64,000 nt of DNA from Streptomyces spiramyceticus (GCF_028807635.1 NZ_JARBAX010000001.1:310001-374000); one strand, 5' to 3'; positions 33,278-41,879 are shown, counted from the first letter of the stretch. A program made the numbers and translations. The notes: a model not told the origin generated them from the sequence alone.

Positions 33278-34057
33278 TCAGCCGACGCCGGCGTTCAGGA
33301 AGATACCGCCGTCCACGACGAGGGTCTGTCCCGTGATCCAGTCCGATTGGTCCGAAGTAAGGAAGGCCGCCGCTCCCCCGATGTCCTCGGGAACGCCGAG
33401 CCGTCCCAGAGGATACGCCGCCGTGACCTCGGCCTCCCGGCCCTCGTAGAGCGCAGCGGCGAATTTGGTCCTCACCACGGCCGGCGCGATGGCATTGACA
33501 CGCACGAGCGGCGCGAATTCGTGCGCGAGCTGGAGGGTCAGATTCACCATCGCCGCCTTGCTCATGCCGTACGCGCCGACGAAGGGCGAGGCGGTGAGCC
33601 CGGCGACCGAGGCGATATTGACGATCGCCCCGCCGTTCTCCTTCTGCCACGCCTTCCAGGTCTGCTGCGCGAAGCCGAGCGCCGAGATCACATTCGTCTC
33701 GAAGACCTTGCGGGCGACGCCCAGGTCCAGGTCCGCGATCGGCCCGAAGACCGGGTTCGTACCGGCGTTGTTGATCAGGTAGTCGACGCGGCCGAACGCC
33801 TCCATGGTGCGCTCCACGGCGATCGCCTGGTGCGCCTCGTCATGGGCCTTGCCCGCGACGGCGATGACCCGGTCGGAGCCGAGCGCCTCGACGGCCTCCT
33901 TGAGGGCCTCCTCGCCGCGCCCGGTGATGCACACCCGGTCGCCGCGGGCGACGAGCGCCTGGGCGACGCCGTAGCCGATTCCGCGGCTTCCGCCGGTGAT
34001 CAGTGCGACCTTTCCGCTGTCCTGCACTTCGGTTGCCTTGTTAGCCTCAGTAGCCAT
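33278..34057 (-). CDS. SDR-family oxidoreductase (FabG-like)
   Basis: A 259-residue classical short-chain dehydrogenase. LITGGSRGIGYGVAQALV is the TGxxxGxG cofactor motif; NNAGT and the catalytic Ser/Tyr/Lys follow (NIASVAGLTASPFVGAYGMSKAAM). Basic residues after the first strand suggest NADPH. Substrate unknown. It is 15 bp downstream of the fabG-like gene on the same strand, so the two form an operon, probably acting in the same pathway. Confidence 0.92.
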   Translation of the reverse strand: MATEANKATEVQDSGKVALITGGSRGIGYGVAQALVARGDRVCITGRGEEALKEAVEALGSDRVIAVAGKAHDEAHQAIAVERTMEAFGRVDYLINNAGTNPVFGPIADLDLGVARKVFETNVISALGFAQQTWKAWQKENGGAIVNIASVAGLTASPFVGAYGMSKAAMVNLTLQLAHEFAPLVRVNAIAPAVVRTKFAAALYEGREAEVTAAYPLGRLGVPEDIGGAAAFLTSDQSDWITGQTLVVDGGIFLNAGVG

Positions 34058-34072
34058 GTTCAGTCCCTCGCG

Positions 34073-34834
34073 TCAGTTGAGCGGGCCGCCGGCCACGTAC
34101 AGGACCTGGCCGGAGACAAAGCCGGCGTCCTCGCCCGTGAAGAAGGCGATGGCGTTGGCAATGTCTTCCGGCTTGCCGACGCGCTGGACCGGGATCTGGG
34201 TGGCCGCGGCGGACTGGAAGTCCTCGAAGCCCATGCCCATGCGGGCGGCGGTCTGGGCGGTCATCTCGGTGACGATGAAGCCGGGCGCGACGGCATTGGC
34301 GGTGATGCCGAACTTGCCGAGCTCCTTGGCCAGGGTCTTGGTGAAGCCCTGGAGGCCGGCCTTGACGGCGGAGTAGTTCGCCTGGCCGCGGTTACCGAGC
34401 GCCGAGCTGCTGGAGAGGCTGACGATGCGGCCGAACTTGGCGTCCACCATGTGCTTCTGGCAGGCCTTGGACATCAGGAACGCGCCCTTGAGGTGCACGT
34501 TCATCACGGTGTCCCAGTCGGACTCGCTCATCTTGAAGAGCAGGTTGTCGCGGAGCACGCCCGCGTTGTTCACCAGGATCGTCGGCGCACCGAGCTCCGT
34601 GGCGACGCGCGCGACGGCGGCCTCGACCTGCGCACTGTCGGAGACGTCGCAGCCTACGGCGACGGCGGTGCCGCCGGCCGCGGTGATCTTCTCGACCGTG
34701 TCCTTGCAGGCCGCCTCGTCGAGGTCGAGTACGGCGACGGCGCGGCCCTCGGCCGCGAGACGTACCGCGGTGGCGGCGCCAATGCCGCGCGCCGCCCCCG
34801 TCACGATCGCGACGCGCTGCTCGGTGGTGGACAT
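34073..34834 (-). CDS. fabG: 3-oxoacyl-ACP reductase-like SDR
   Basis: A 253-residue SDR very like FabG, which reduces 3-oxoacyl-ACP/CoA with NADPH. IVTGAARGIGAATAVRLAAEG binds the cofactor, NNAGVLRDNLLFKM is typical FabG, and VSLSSSSALGNRGQANYSAVKAG holds Ser-Tyr-Lys. ATG 34834 follows GGCGAGGAGATCCAGC, a good ribosome site. It heads the two-gene operon with the second SDR. A secondary fabG rather than the FAS gene is likely, because no acp or fabF is near. Confidence 0.9.
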   Translation of the reverse strand: MSTTEQRVAIVTGAARGIGAATAVRLAAEGRAVAVLDLDEAACKDTVEKITAAGGTAVAVGCDVSDSAQVEAAVARVATELGAPTILVNNAGVLRDNLLFKMSESDWDTVMNVHLKGAFLMSKACQKHMVDAKFGRIVSLSSSSALGNRGQANYSAVKAGLQGFTKTLAKELGKFGITANAVAPGFIVTEMTAQTAARMGMGFEDFQSAAATQIPVQRVGKPEDIANAIAFFTGEDAGFVSGQVLYVAGGPLN

Positions 34835-34993
34835 GCTGGATCTCCTCGCCCTTGGATGCGGATCGGCCAGGTGGACCGAGAGTGAGTTCTCGATCACTGA
34901 GCAACCGCTTAGTCTTCAGCAGACGTGACGCTAGAAGGCATGGCACGCGGTGTCAACGGCCCAAGGATCCGCGCAAGGTCTCAGCGGCGCATT

Positions 34994-35380
34994 TCAGCGC
35001 ACCAGCAGGTCCAGCAGTCGCTCGACCTCCGCCTCCGGATCCGTCGTGAGCCCTGTGTGCACAGGCCCCGGCTGTACGACGGTGCTGCGCGGCGCGATCA
35101 GCCAGCGGAAGCGCCTGCCCGCGTCGTCGCCCGCCGCCTGTCCGGCCGCGTCCCCGCCGCCGCAGACGCCTTCCACGGCACGCAGGGCGGCCCGTACACC
35201 CGCGACATCCGCCTGGGGGTCCAGAGCCTTGAGCTTCGCCTCGTCCAGGTGGGTCCTGGCGGCGACGAAGGACTTGGCGCGGCAGTAGACCAGCACGCCC
35301 GCGTTGAACATTTCGCCGCGCTCCACGCGCGGCACGACGCGCACCAGCGCGTACTCGAAGACATCCCGCTGCGTGCTCAC
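34994..35380 (-). CDS. DUF3037 family protein
   Basis: A 128-residue protein of DUF3037. VFEYALVRVVPRVERGEMFNAGVLVYCRAKSF is the family signature, then a conserved RFRWLIAPRSTVVQPGPVHTGL. Function unknown. GTG 35380 overlaps the stop of the HipA-like kinase gene (GTGA), so the two proteins are translationally coupled and likely act together. Many bacteria carry the same pair. Confidence 0.88.
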   Translation of the reverse strand: MSTQRDVFEYALVRVVPRVERGEMFNAGVLVYCRAKSFVAARTHLDEAKLKALDPQADVAGVRAALRAVEGVCGGGDAAGQAAGDDAGRRFRWLIAPRSTVVQPGPVHTGLTTDPEAEVERLLDLLVR

Positions 35381-36276
35381 GTGCCGCCATCCCTCTTGCC
35401 TTGCTTGTCCTGCTTGACCTGCTCGCCCTGCTTGTCGCGCTTCGTCGGGTGCGGTCGTGTCCGGCGCGGGCTCAGGTGGTCCGTCAGCCAGCCCGGTGCC
35501 TGCGACGGCTTGCCCCTGGAGGGCTCGCTGAGAGTGATCCGCTCGTGGATCGTCGCGGCGCGCGGCAGCAGCGCTTCGACGTACGCGCGGCGCAGCGCGC
35601 CGGTCGTCTCGAAGCCGGGCTCGTCGACCAGCCACTCGGCCGGGACCTGCGCGGCGATCTCCGTCAGCAGCTCCTCGGTGACAAGGGGCGCCAGCTCGGC
35701 GGCAGCGGCGGCGACGTCGGGGCCGAAGGGGGCGAGTGCATGGTCGGAGGCGTTGTACGGCTTGGCCGATGCGCTCTGCGCGGTGGGCCAGTTGTGGTGC
35801 CAGATCATGGTCGCGCCGTGATCGATGAGCCACAGATCGCCATGCCAGACCAGCATGTTGGGGTTGCGCCAGGAGCGGTCGACGTTGTTGATCAGCGCGT
35901 CGAACCAGACGACCCGACCGGCCTCGACCGGGTCCACCTCGTACGCGAGCGGGTCGAAGCCGATCGATCCGGGGAGGTAGTCCATCCCCAGGTTCAGCCC
36001 GCCGCTCGCCTTGAGCAGTTCCTGGACCTCCTGGTCCGGCTCGGCGAGGCCGATCACCGGGTCGAGCTGGATGGTCACCAGCTCGGGAACGCGCAGGCCC
36101 AGCCTGCGGGCCAGTTCGCCGCAGACGACTTCGGCGACCAGGGTCTTGCGGCCCTGCCCCGCGCCGGTGAATTTCATGACGTACGTACCGAGATCGTCGG
36201 CCTCGACGATCCCCGGGAGCGAGCCGCCCTCACGCAAGGGCGTGACGTAGCGGGTCGCTGTGACTTCGGAGAGCAT
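35377..36276 (-). CDS. HipA-like kinase family protein
   Basis: A 299-residue protein of the HipA-like kinase family, compact and without the HipA N-subdomain-1. TYVMKFTGAGQGRKTLVAEVV contains the candidate ATP-binding Lys35. WFDALINNVDRSWRNPNML (residues 124-142) is the catalytic loop with Asp126 and Asn residues. WLIDHGATM (Asp152) is the metal-binding DFG-equivalent. The tail is a Lys/Gln/Asp-rich repeat (KRDKQGEQVKQDKQGKRDGG). There is no adjacent HipB antitoxin; the partner is DUF3037. Substrate unknown. Confidence 0.85.
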   Translation of the reverse strand: MLSEVTATRYVTPLREGGSLPGIVEADDLGTYVMKFTGAGQGRKTLVAEVVCGELARRLGLRVPELVTIQLDPVIGLAEPDQEVQELLKASGGLNLGMDYLPGSIGFDPLAYEVDPVEAGRVVWFDALINNVDRSWRNPNMLVWHGDLWLIDHGATMIWHHNWPTAQSASAKPYNASDHALAPFGPDVAAAAAELAPLVTEELLTEIAAQVPAEWLVDEPGFETTGALRRAYVEALLPRAATIHERITLSEPSRGKPSQAPGWLTDHLSPRRTRPHPTKRDKQGEQVKQDKQGKRDGGT

Positions 36277-36341
36277 TTCCCCACATTACTGCCGGTCGGG
36301 TGGCCTTCTCGATCAGTTATTCGCCTGCCCGGGTGTCGCGC

Positions 36342-36602
36342 ATGGATGTTGAGAACTTCCCGCGCCAGTTCGCCCGTACCCGCCGCTTCTCGCTGGGTGT
36401 GCCCCGCCGGTTCACCGTCCCTCGCCCGACGGGAGGCTCGTCGCATACGTCACCGGGGGGCGCCCTACGCGTCGTGAGCACCGATGGGCGGGGCGACGAC
36501 CGGCTACTGCCGGGCGCGAGCCATCTGGTCACGCAGGAGGGCGTGGCGGACAGCCTGCTGCTGCTTGAGCTCGACTTCCGGAAGAAGTCGCTCGGCGCGT
36601 GA
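36342..36602 (+). pseudogene. S9 (prolyl oligopeptidase) family N-terminal remnant
   Basis: ATG 36342 encodes MDVENFPRQFARTRRFSLGV, then PRRFTV, the conserved start of streptomycete S9 peptidases. The family continuation SPDGRLVAYVTGGRP lies in another frame at ~36423-36467, so a frameshift follows FTV. The remaining frame ends at TGA 36602 without any catalytic domain. I read it as a decayed 5' fragment; a small unrelated protein is possible. Confidence 0.55.
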
Positions 36603-36663
36603 ACACCACGGCGCGGCCGGCCGTACAACATCACGTAGCCAGAAGCGGAAGGGGAATGCCGGC

Positions 36664-37140
36664 ATGACGGGATCTCAGGAGACAGGGCGGTTGCTCGGCC
36701 GCCGCACGGTCGTCGCCGCGGTGGGCGCCGCCGGAGTCGCGGCGGCGCTGACGGCGTGCGGTGGTTCGGACAGCCCCGCCGACACCGCCGTCGAGAAGCC
36801 GGCGGGCAGCGGTGGTGACGCGGGCGGGAGCGGCGCAGGTGGAAGTGATGCGGGGGCCGCGCTTGCCAAGACCAGCGACATTCCGGAGGGCGGCGGCAAG
36901 GTGTTCGCCGACCGGGGCGTGGTGATCACGCAGCCCACGGCGGGGCAGTTCAAGGCGTTCTCGTCGAAGTGCACGCATCAGGGCTGCGCGGTGAAGGACA
37001 TCGCCGACGGCACCATCAACTGCCCCTGCCACGGCAGCAAGTTCGACGCGACGGACGGCAGCGTGAAGGCCGGTCCGGCCACGCAGCCGCTTCCCCCGGC
37101 CGCCATCAAGGTCGACGGGGGCTCCATCACGCTGGCCTGA
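36664..37140 (+). CDS. Rieske [2Fe-2S] lipoprotein
   Basis: A 158-residue exported Rieske protein. [21 protein letters not shown] is a twin-arginine signal with lipobox Cys32, so it is folded before export and lipid-anchored. A Gly/Ser/Ala-rich linker (33-65) follows. The cluster ligands are CTHQGC (Cys103, His105) and CPCHGSKF (Cys120, His123); Cys108 and Cys122 form the usual disulfide. It resembles the short stand-alone Rieske proteins of actinomycetes rather than QcrA. Its redox partner is unknown. Confidence 0.93.
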   Translation: MTGSQETGRLLGRRTVVAAVGAAGVAAALTACGGSDSPADTAVEKPAGSGGDAGGSGAGGSDAGAALAKTSDIPEGGGKVFADRGVVITQPTAGQFKAFSSKCTHQGCAVKDIADGTINCPCHGSKFDATDGSVKAGPATQPLPPAAIKVDGGSITLA

Positions 37141-37780
37141 CCCGCCTCGGCCGGCGCTTCCAGCAGGCCAGCACCTCGTCGGTCGTCGTGATGGTGGCGA
37201 CGAAGGCGAGTGTGTTGCGGATCATCGCGGGGGTGTACTCGGCGGGCACCCCCGCGATGGCGTCCGAGGGCACGACGGCTGTGTAGCCGAGGTTGACCGC
37301 GTCGAAGACGGCGTTGGGAATCGCGACATTGGCCGAGACGCCGGTGACGAGCAGGCTCCGGCAGCCGAGATTGCGCAGCAGGGCGTCGACGTCCGTGCCG
37401 GCGAGGGGCGAGAGCCCGTGCAGGCGGCGTACGACGAGATCCTCGTCCGTGACCTCGATCGGCTCGGCGATCCGGACGGCCGTCGTCCCGGTCAGCTGCT
37501 GTACGGGCAGGCGTGCGGCGGCGCGGAAGAGGCGCGCGTTGTGGCTGGCGCCGCGTCCGTCGGGACGCCGTTCCGCCACGGCGTGCAGCACCTGTACGCC
37601 GGCCTCGTGGGCACCGTCCACCAGGCGCGCGACATGATGGAGAGCGCCCGACGAGCGTGCCACTTGGGCCAGTTCGGGCAGTGCGCTGTCCCGCCCGACG
37701 ACACCCTGCTGGCATTCCACGGTGAGCAGCACCGTGGTCGCGGGATCGAGCTGCTCCGCGAGCTGTTCGTACGACGGCAA
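37127..37780 (-). CDS. Isochorismatase-fold hydrolase with altered catalytic residues
   Basis: A 217-residue isochorismatase/cysteine-hydrolase fold protein. [20 protein letters not shown] is the first strand, but the usual catalytic Asp (xIDMQ) is Glu. [24 protein letters not shown] is the nucleophile region, where the Cys of nicotinamidase-type enzymes is Ala. The cis-peptide region and [13 protein letters not shown] are kept. Without Cys, an isochorismatase-like or non-hydrolytic role is likelier. TTG 37780 (LPSYEQL) with GGGGGAG upstream is the probable start. It overlaps the Rieske gene by 14 bp. Confidence 0.8.
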   Translation of the reverse strand: MPSYEQLAEQLDPATTVLLTVECQQGVVGRDSALPELAQVARSSGALHHVARLVDGAHEAGVQVLHAVAERRPDGRGASHNARLFRAAARLPVQQLTGTTAVRIAEPIEVTDEDLVVRRLHGLSPLAGTDVDALLRNLGCRSLLVTGVSANVAIPNAVFDAVNLGYTAVVPSDAIAGVPAEYTPAMIRNTLAFVATITTTDEVLACWKRRPRRVRPA

Positions 37781-37873
37781 GGCTCCCCCTCGGGTCTGAT
37801 CCGGACCGGGCGAACGGGCGACCGGGCGCGCGAGGCTAATCGCCATTGCGTGATGAGGGAAGAGACCCCATGA

Positions 37874-37894
37874 TTTCTGACACCTAGTCAGAAA
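37874..37894. promoter_or_regulatory. Inverted repeat upstream of the PNPOx gene
   Basis: TTTCTGAC-ACCTA-GTCAGAAA is a perfect 8-bp inverted repeat, 21 bp before ATG 37915 and between two divergent genes. The spacing suits a TetR-type dimer; no regulator gene is adjacent. Confidence 0.65.
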
Positions 37895-37914
37895 CGATGA
37901 GGGGACGATCTCGG

Positions 37915-38391
37915 ATGACCGCCACACAGCGCAGGGGCCGCCGGATCATGATGACGGACGCCGAGCGGGACGCGTACCTCACCGAGCAGCGCACGTGCCG
38001 GGTGGCGACGGTCTCGGCGGACGGCAGCCCGCATGTCGGCGCGCTGTGGTTCGTCTGGGACGGTGGTTCGATGTGGCTGTACTCGATCACGCGCAGCCGT
38101 CGCTGGGCGCAACTGCGGAAGGACGCCCGGCTGGCCGTGGTCGTCGACGACGGGGTGGAGTACGGCGAACTGCGCGGCGTGGAGCTGTCGGGCACGGCCG
38201 AGTTCGTGGGCGAGGCTCCGCGTACGGGCGAGCCGTGCCCCGAGCTCGAAGAGGCGGAACGCCTCTTCCCGCGCAAGTACTTCGGCATGACGGAGATGCC
38301 GCACGACGGGCGGCACGCCTGGCTGCGGCTCACGCCGGACGCGGTGACTTCGTGGGACTTCCGCAAGCTCGGCTCGGCCGCAGCGGGCTGA
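37915..38391 (+). CDS. Pyridoxamine 5'-phosphate oxidase-fold (PNPOx) F420/FMN-binding protein
   Basis: A 158-residue split-beta-barrel flavin protein. YLTEQRTCRVATVSADGSPHVGALWFVWDGGSMWLYS is the family core, then RRWAQLRKDARLAVVVDD and GVELSGTAEFVG. The actinobacterial TIGR/PPOX class often uses F420 or heme-derived cofactors. A following MPHDGRHAWLRLTPDAVTSWDFRKL matches the PPOX C terminus. ATG 37915 (MTATQ) or 37897 could be the start. Its stop codon lies in the first unit of the downstream 17-bp array. Confidence 0.88.
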   Translation: MTATQRRGRRIMMTDAERDAYLTEQRTCRVATVSADGSPHVGALWFVWDGGSMWLYSITRSRRWAQLRKDARLAVVVDDGVEYGELRGVELSGTAEFVGEAPRTGEPCPELEEAERLFPRKYFGMTEMPHDGRHAWLRLTPDAVTSWDFRKLGSAAAG

Positions 38392-38570
38392 CGACCTCCA
38401 CCGGCTGACGACCACCGACGCCTGACGACTCCCCCGACTGACCACTGCCCCCGGCTGACGACTGCCACTGGTTGAAGACTGCCCCCGGCTGAGGACTGCC
38501 ACTGGTTGAGGACCGCAGCCGGCTGACGGGTGCCACTGTTTGAGGACGCCGCTAGCTGACGACCGCCGCG
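38388..38570. repeat. 17-bp degenerate tandem repeat, about ten to eleven units
   Basis: Units approximate CTGACGACTGCCACTGG, with CTG/TTG, ACG/AGG and CCACTGG/CCCCCGG variants, mostly 17 bp and a few 16 bp. The array begins at the TGA of the PNPOx gene and runs through the stop of the convergent LysR gene at 38552. No unique spacers, so not a CRISPR array. Confidence 0.88.
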
Positions 38571-39457
38571 CCCGCCGCGCACAACGCGTCGACCGCCGCC
38601 CGGATCGAGGGCCGCCGGTCGGCGTCCGCGCGCCAGACGGCGTACACATGCCGTCGCATGGCGTGCCGCACCGGTACGACGCGGACCCGGTCCGGCACCG
38701 GCCCGCGCCCGAGCCGGGGCGCCACGCACACCCCGAGACCCTCGGCGATCAGCGCGAGCTGGGTGGCGTGCTCCTCGGCGACATGCGCGATACGGGGCTC
38801 GACGCCCTTGCCGCGCAGGGTGAACATCAGCCACTCGTGACAGAACTCGCCCTCCGCCCAGGTGACCCAGTCGTCGTCGGCGAACTCCTCCAGGTCCACC
38901 GCGGTCCGCCCGGCGAGGGGGTGGTCGACGTGCATGGCGACGTCGGCGGGGTCGTGCAGCAGCTCACGCTTCGCGAGCCCTTCGGGCATGGAGAGCGGCC
39001 TGTTGTACCAGTCGAGTACGACGGCCACGTCGAAGTCGCCCCGCACGACGCCCCGTACGGACTCGGCCGGCTCCATCTCCCTCAGCTTCACCCTCAGTTG
39101 CGGGTGGTCGATGCGGAGCGTGGCGAGGGCCGAGGGCAGCAGGCCGCGGGCAGCCGTGGGGAAGGCGGCGACGGCCAGATCGCCGACGACCCGGCCGCTC
39201 TGCGCCTCGATGTCGGCCTGGGCGAGCTCGACCTGGGAGAGGATGCGGGCCGCGTGGTCGGCGAGCAACCGCCCGGCGTCGGTGAGGCGGACACCGCGGC
39301 CGTTCTTGGCGAGCAGCGGCTGACCGACCTCACGCTCCAGCTTGGCCATCTGCTGGGAGACTGCGGAGGTCGTCACATGCAGACCCTCGGCGGCGCCGCT
39401 GACCGAGCCGTGCCGCGCGAGGGCGTCGAGCGTACGCAGGCGCTCCAAATTCAACAT
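38552..39457 (-). CDS. LysR-family transcriptional regulator
   Basis: A 301-residue LTTR. LNLERLRTLDALARHGSVSGAAEGLHVTTSAVSQQMAKLE is the N-terminal winged HTH (residues 2-41), and the two-lobed effector domain begins near GDLAVAAFPTAARGLLP. ATG 39457 matches the family N terminus. It is divergent from the EamA exporter at 39532, the standard LTTR-target arrangement; its own 3' end has been invaded by the 17-bp array. Confidence 0.93.
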   Translation of the reverse strand: MLNLERLRTLDALARHGSVSGAAEGLHVTTSAVSQQMAKLEREVGQPLLAKNGRGVRLTDAGRLLADHAARILSQVELAQADIEAQSGRVVGDLAVAAFPTAARGLLPSALATLRIDHPQLRVKLREMEPAESVRGVVRGDFDVAVVLDWYNRPLSMPEGLAKRELLHDPADVAMHVDHPLAGRTAVDLEEFADDDWVTWAEGEFCHEWLMFTLRGKGVEPRIAHVAEEHATQLALIAEGLGVCVAPRLGRGPVPDRVRVVPVRHAMRRHVYAVWRADADRRPSIRAAVDALCAAGAAVVS

Positions 39458-39531
39458 GTAAGCAATGCTAAGCGATCGGCGGAACAAAATCTCGCTTGTA
39501 CTAAGAGGTCGGCTGGGCCAGGGTGAGCACC

Positions 39532-40542
39532 ATGAGCCCCGTCACCAGACCCAGCGCCGCGCCGGCCACCACCCCTGACCTCCCGCCCGCGCCGGACGTC
39601 CCACCCGCGCCCGCCGGCCGCCGTCCCGCTCTCGACTGGCGTATCCGATTCGCGGCGCTCTCGCTCACCTGGGGCTTCAGCTTTCTGTTCATCAAGGTCG
39701 GCACGGAGGCGTACGCACCCTTCCAAGTCACCCTGGGGCGGCTCCTGTTCGGTACGGTCGTACTCGCCGTCGCGATGGCCGTGAAGCGGGTGGGGCTGCC
39801 CCGCGGCGCCCGCACCTGGGCCCATCTCGCCGTCGCCGCGTTCTTCCTCAACGCCCTGCCGTTCTCGCTCTTCGCCTACTCCGAGCTGACGATCCCCTCG
39901 ACGCTCGCCGGCATCTGCAACGCCACCTCGCCGCTGTGGGGCATGGTGCTGTCGGTGGTCGCGTTCTCCGAGGACCGGCCGACCCGCCGCCGCGTCGCCG
40001 GACTCGGCATCGGCTTCATCGGCGTACTGACCGTGCTCGGCGCCTGGCAGGGCTTCTCGGGCCTGGACTTCGGCGGTACGGCGATGGCGCTGCTGGCCTC
40101 CCTCAGCTACCCGGTCGGCTGGATCTATCTGCGCCGTACGCTCGGGGGCAGCGGCCACTCCGCCCTCTCCATGACCGGCGCGCAGCTTCTTCTCGGTACC
40201 GCCCAACTCGCCGTGGTGACACCGTTGTTCACCTCCCTGCCCAGCTCGTTCCCGGTCGTTCCGCTGCTCGCGGTGGTGGCTCTCGGCGCGCTCGGGACGG
40301 GATTCGCCATGCTCGTCCAGTACAACCTGGTCGCCGAGATCGGCCCGACCACCGCCCAGATGGTCACGTACTTCGTCCCCGTCATCGCGACGGCCGCGGG
40401 CGTCACGTTGCTGGGCGAGCACCTCAGTTGGAACACCCCCGTCGGCGCACTCATCGTCCTGGCGGGAGCCGCACTCACTCAGAGCCGCGGGCGGAGCCGC
40501 AGTCGGAGCCGGAGCACCGGCACGCCGCAGCCTCAGTCGTAG
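39532..40542 (+). CDS. EamA/DMT-family transporter
   Basis: A 336-residue transporter with ten predicted helices after a ~35-residue Pro/Ala-rich cytoplasmic leader. WGFSFLFIKVGTEAYAPFQV is the first helix, SELTIPSTLAGICNATSPLWGMVL the end of the first repeat. GPTTAQMVTYFVPVIATAAGVTLLGEHLSW belongs to the second, and the tail is SRSRSRST-like. Probably an exporter controlled by the divergent LysR regulator. It ends 10 bp inside the convergent MocR gene. Confidence 0.9.
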   Translation: MSPVTRPSAAPATTPDLPPAPDVPPAPAGRRPALDWRIRFAALSLTWGFSFLFIKVGTEAYAPFQVTLGRLLFGTVVLAVAMAVKRVGLPRGARTWAHLAVAAFFLNALPFSLFAYSELTIPSTLAGICNATSPLWGMVLSVVAFSEDRPTRRRVAGLGIGFIGVLTVLGAWQGFSGLDFGGTAMALLASLSYPVGWIYLRRTLGGSGHSALSMTGAQLLLGTAQLAVVTPLFTSLPSSFPVVPLLAVVALGALGTGFAMLVQYNLVAEIGPTTAQMVTYFVPVIATAAGVTLLGEHLSWNTPVGALIVLAGAALTQSRGRSRSRSRSTGTPQPQS

Positions 40543-41879
40543 CGCCTGCCCGCCGGCGTCGCGGGACCGGCCGCCGAAGCGACGGCGTCGGCGACGGCCC
40601 CGATGTCGTCCGGAGCCACGGCCGAGATGGTGAGGCGTACGCCGGGGGGCGCGGACATCCGGAACCGCGCTCCTGGCGCGACGGCCCAGCCCGCGTGCAG
40701 CAGCCTCGCCACCACTCCCGTCTCGTCCGCGACGGGCACCCACACGTTGAGGCCACTGCGCCCGTGCCCCTCGGCCCCCCGCTCCGCCAGCGCCCGTACC
40801 AGCGCGTCCCGCCGCTCGCCGTACGCACGCGAGACGGCCCGGACATCCACCGCGCCCGTCACCCACAGGTCCACGACGGCGCGTTGCAACAGGCGGCTGA
40901 CCCACCCCGGTCCGAGACGCTGACGACCCATGACCCGGTCCACTGTGACCGGGTCGCCGGTCATCATGGCGAGGCGCAGATCCGGACCGTACGCCTTCGC
41001 GACGGAGCGTACGAACACCCAGTGGTCCGTCACGCCGGCGAGCGGATGCACCGGCAGATCGACGATGCAGTGCCCGTGGTCGTCCTCGATGAGCAGCGCC
41101 CCCGGATACGCCGCCAGGACCGTGCGCAACTCCTCGGCGCGCGCGGCGCTCACCGCCGCACCCGTCGGATTCTGCGCCCGGTCCGTGACCACGATCGCCC
41201 GCGCCCCTCCCCTCAGCGCCCGCTCGACCTCACCGGGCAGCGGCCCGTCGTCGTCGAGCGCGACCGGTACGGCCCGCAGCCCCAGGGCCGGGATGAGGTC
41301 GAGCAGGGCGCCCCACCCCGGGTCCTCGACGGCGACCGCGTCACCCGGCTTCAGGTGCGCCGCCAGTACGCGCTCGATCGCGTCCAGCGATCCGGAGGTG
41401 ACGGCGACAGGGCCGCCCGGCACGCCGTCGGCGTCGAAAGCGGCGCGCGCGAGCCGCGCGAACTCCGGGTCGACGGGGTCCTGTCCGTACAGCACGGGAC
41501 GCTCCGCGTTGTGCCGGGCCGCCGCCGCGAACGCGTCGTGCAGCGGCGGAAGCAGTGCGGGATCCGGGTTCCCCTCGCTCAGGTCGCGCACGCCCGGCGG
41601 CACGTCGACCCGGATGGAGTCGCGCGCCGTACTGGCCGGGCGGGGCCGCACCCGGCTGCCGCGGCGGCCCGACGTCTCGATCACCCCGCGCTCACGCAGG
41701 GTGCGGTACGCGGCCGCGACCGTATTGGGATTTACGCCGAGGTCGCCCGCCAACTCCCGCATGGGCGGCAGCAGTTGTCCGGGCTCCAGCTCCCCGGAAC
41801 CCACCGCACGCTCCACGCTCGCGGCAATCTCCGATGCGCGCCGTCCACTGATCCGATACTCTCCTAGCACAAAGAACAC
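40533..41879 (-). CDS. MocR-type GntR regulator with aminotransferase domain
   Basis: A 448-residue fusion. A GntR winged helix (RASEIAASVERAVGSGELEP, PPMRELAGDLGVNPNTVAAAYR) spans residues ~10-75. A class I PLP aminotransferase fold fills the rest, with YGQDPVDPEFARLAR, NPTGA and the PLP-binding Lys295 in VRSVAKAYGPDLRLAMM. MocR proteins such as PdxR and GabR sense vitamin B6 or amines. It diverges from the PNPOx-fold and PaiB-like genes, so B6/flavin-linked regulation is a reasonable guess. Confidence 0.92.
   Translation of the reverse strand: MFFVLGEYRISGRRASEIAASVERAVGSGELEPGQLLPPMRELAGDLGVNPNTVAAAYRTLRERGVIETSGRRGSRVRPRPASTARDSIRVDVPPGVRDLSEGNPDPALLPPLHDAFAAAARHNAERPVLYGQDPVDPEFARLARAAFDADGVPGGPVAVTSGSLDAIERVLAAHLKPGDAVAVEDPGWGALLDLIPALGLRAVPVALDDDGPLPGEVERALRGGARAIVVTDRAQNPTGAAVSAARAEELRTVLAAYPGALLIEDDHGHCIVDLPVHPLAGVTDHWVFVRSVAKAYGPDLRLAMMTGDPVTVDRVMGRQRLGPGWVSRLLQRAVVDLWVTGAVDVRAVSRAYGERRDALVRALAERGAEGHGRSGLNVWVPVADETGVVARLLHAGWAVAPGARFRMSAPPGVRLTISAVAPDDIGAVADAVASAAGPATPAGRRYD

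Noticed and set aside
34073..34834. fabG as part of a fatty-acid synthase cluster
   Set aside because: No acp, fabF, fabD or fabH is nearby, and the partner is another SDR.
38388..38570. Possible CRISPR array
   Set aside because: The 17-bp units are directly adjacent with no spacers, they diverge, and no cas genes are present.
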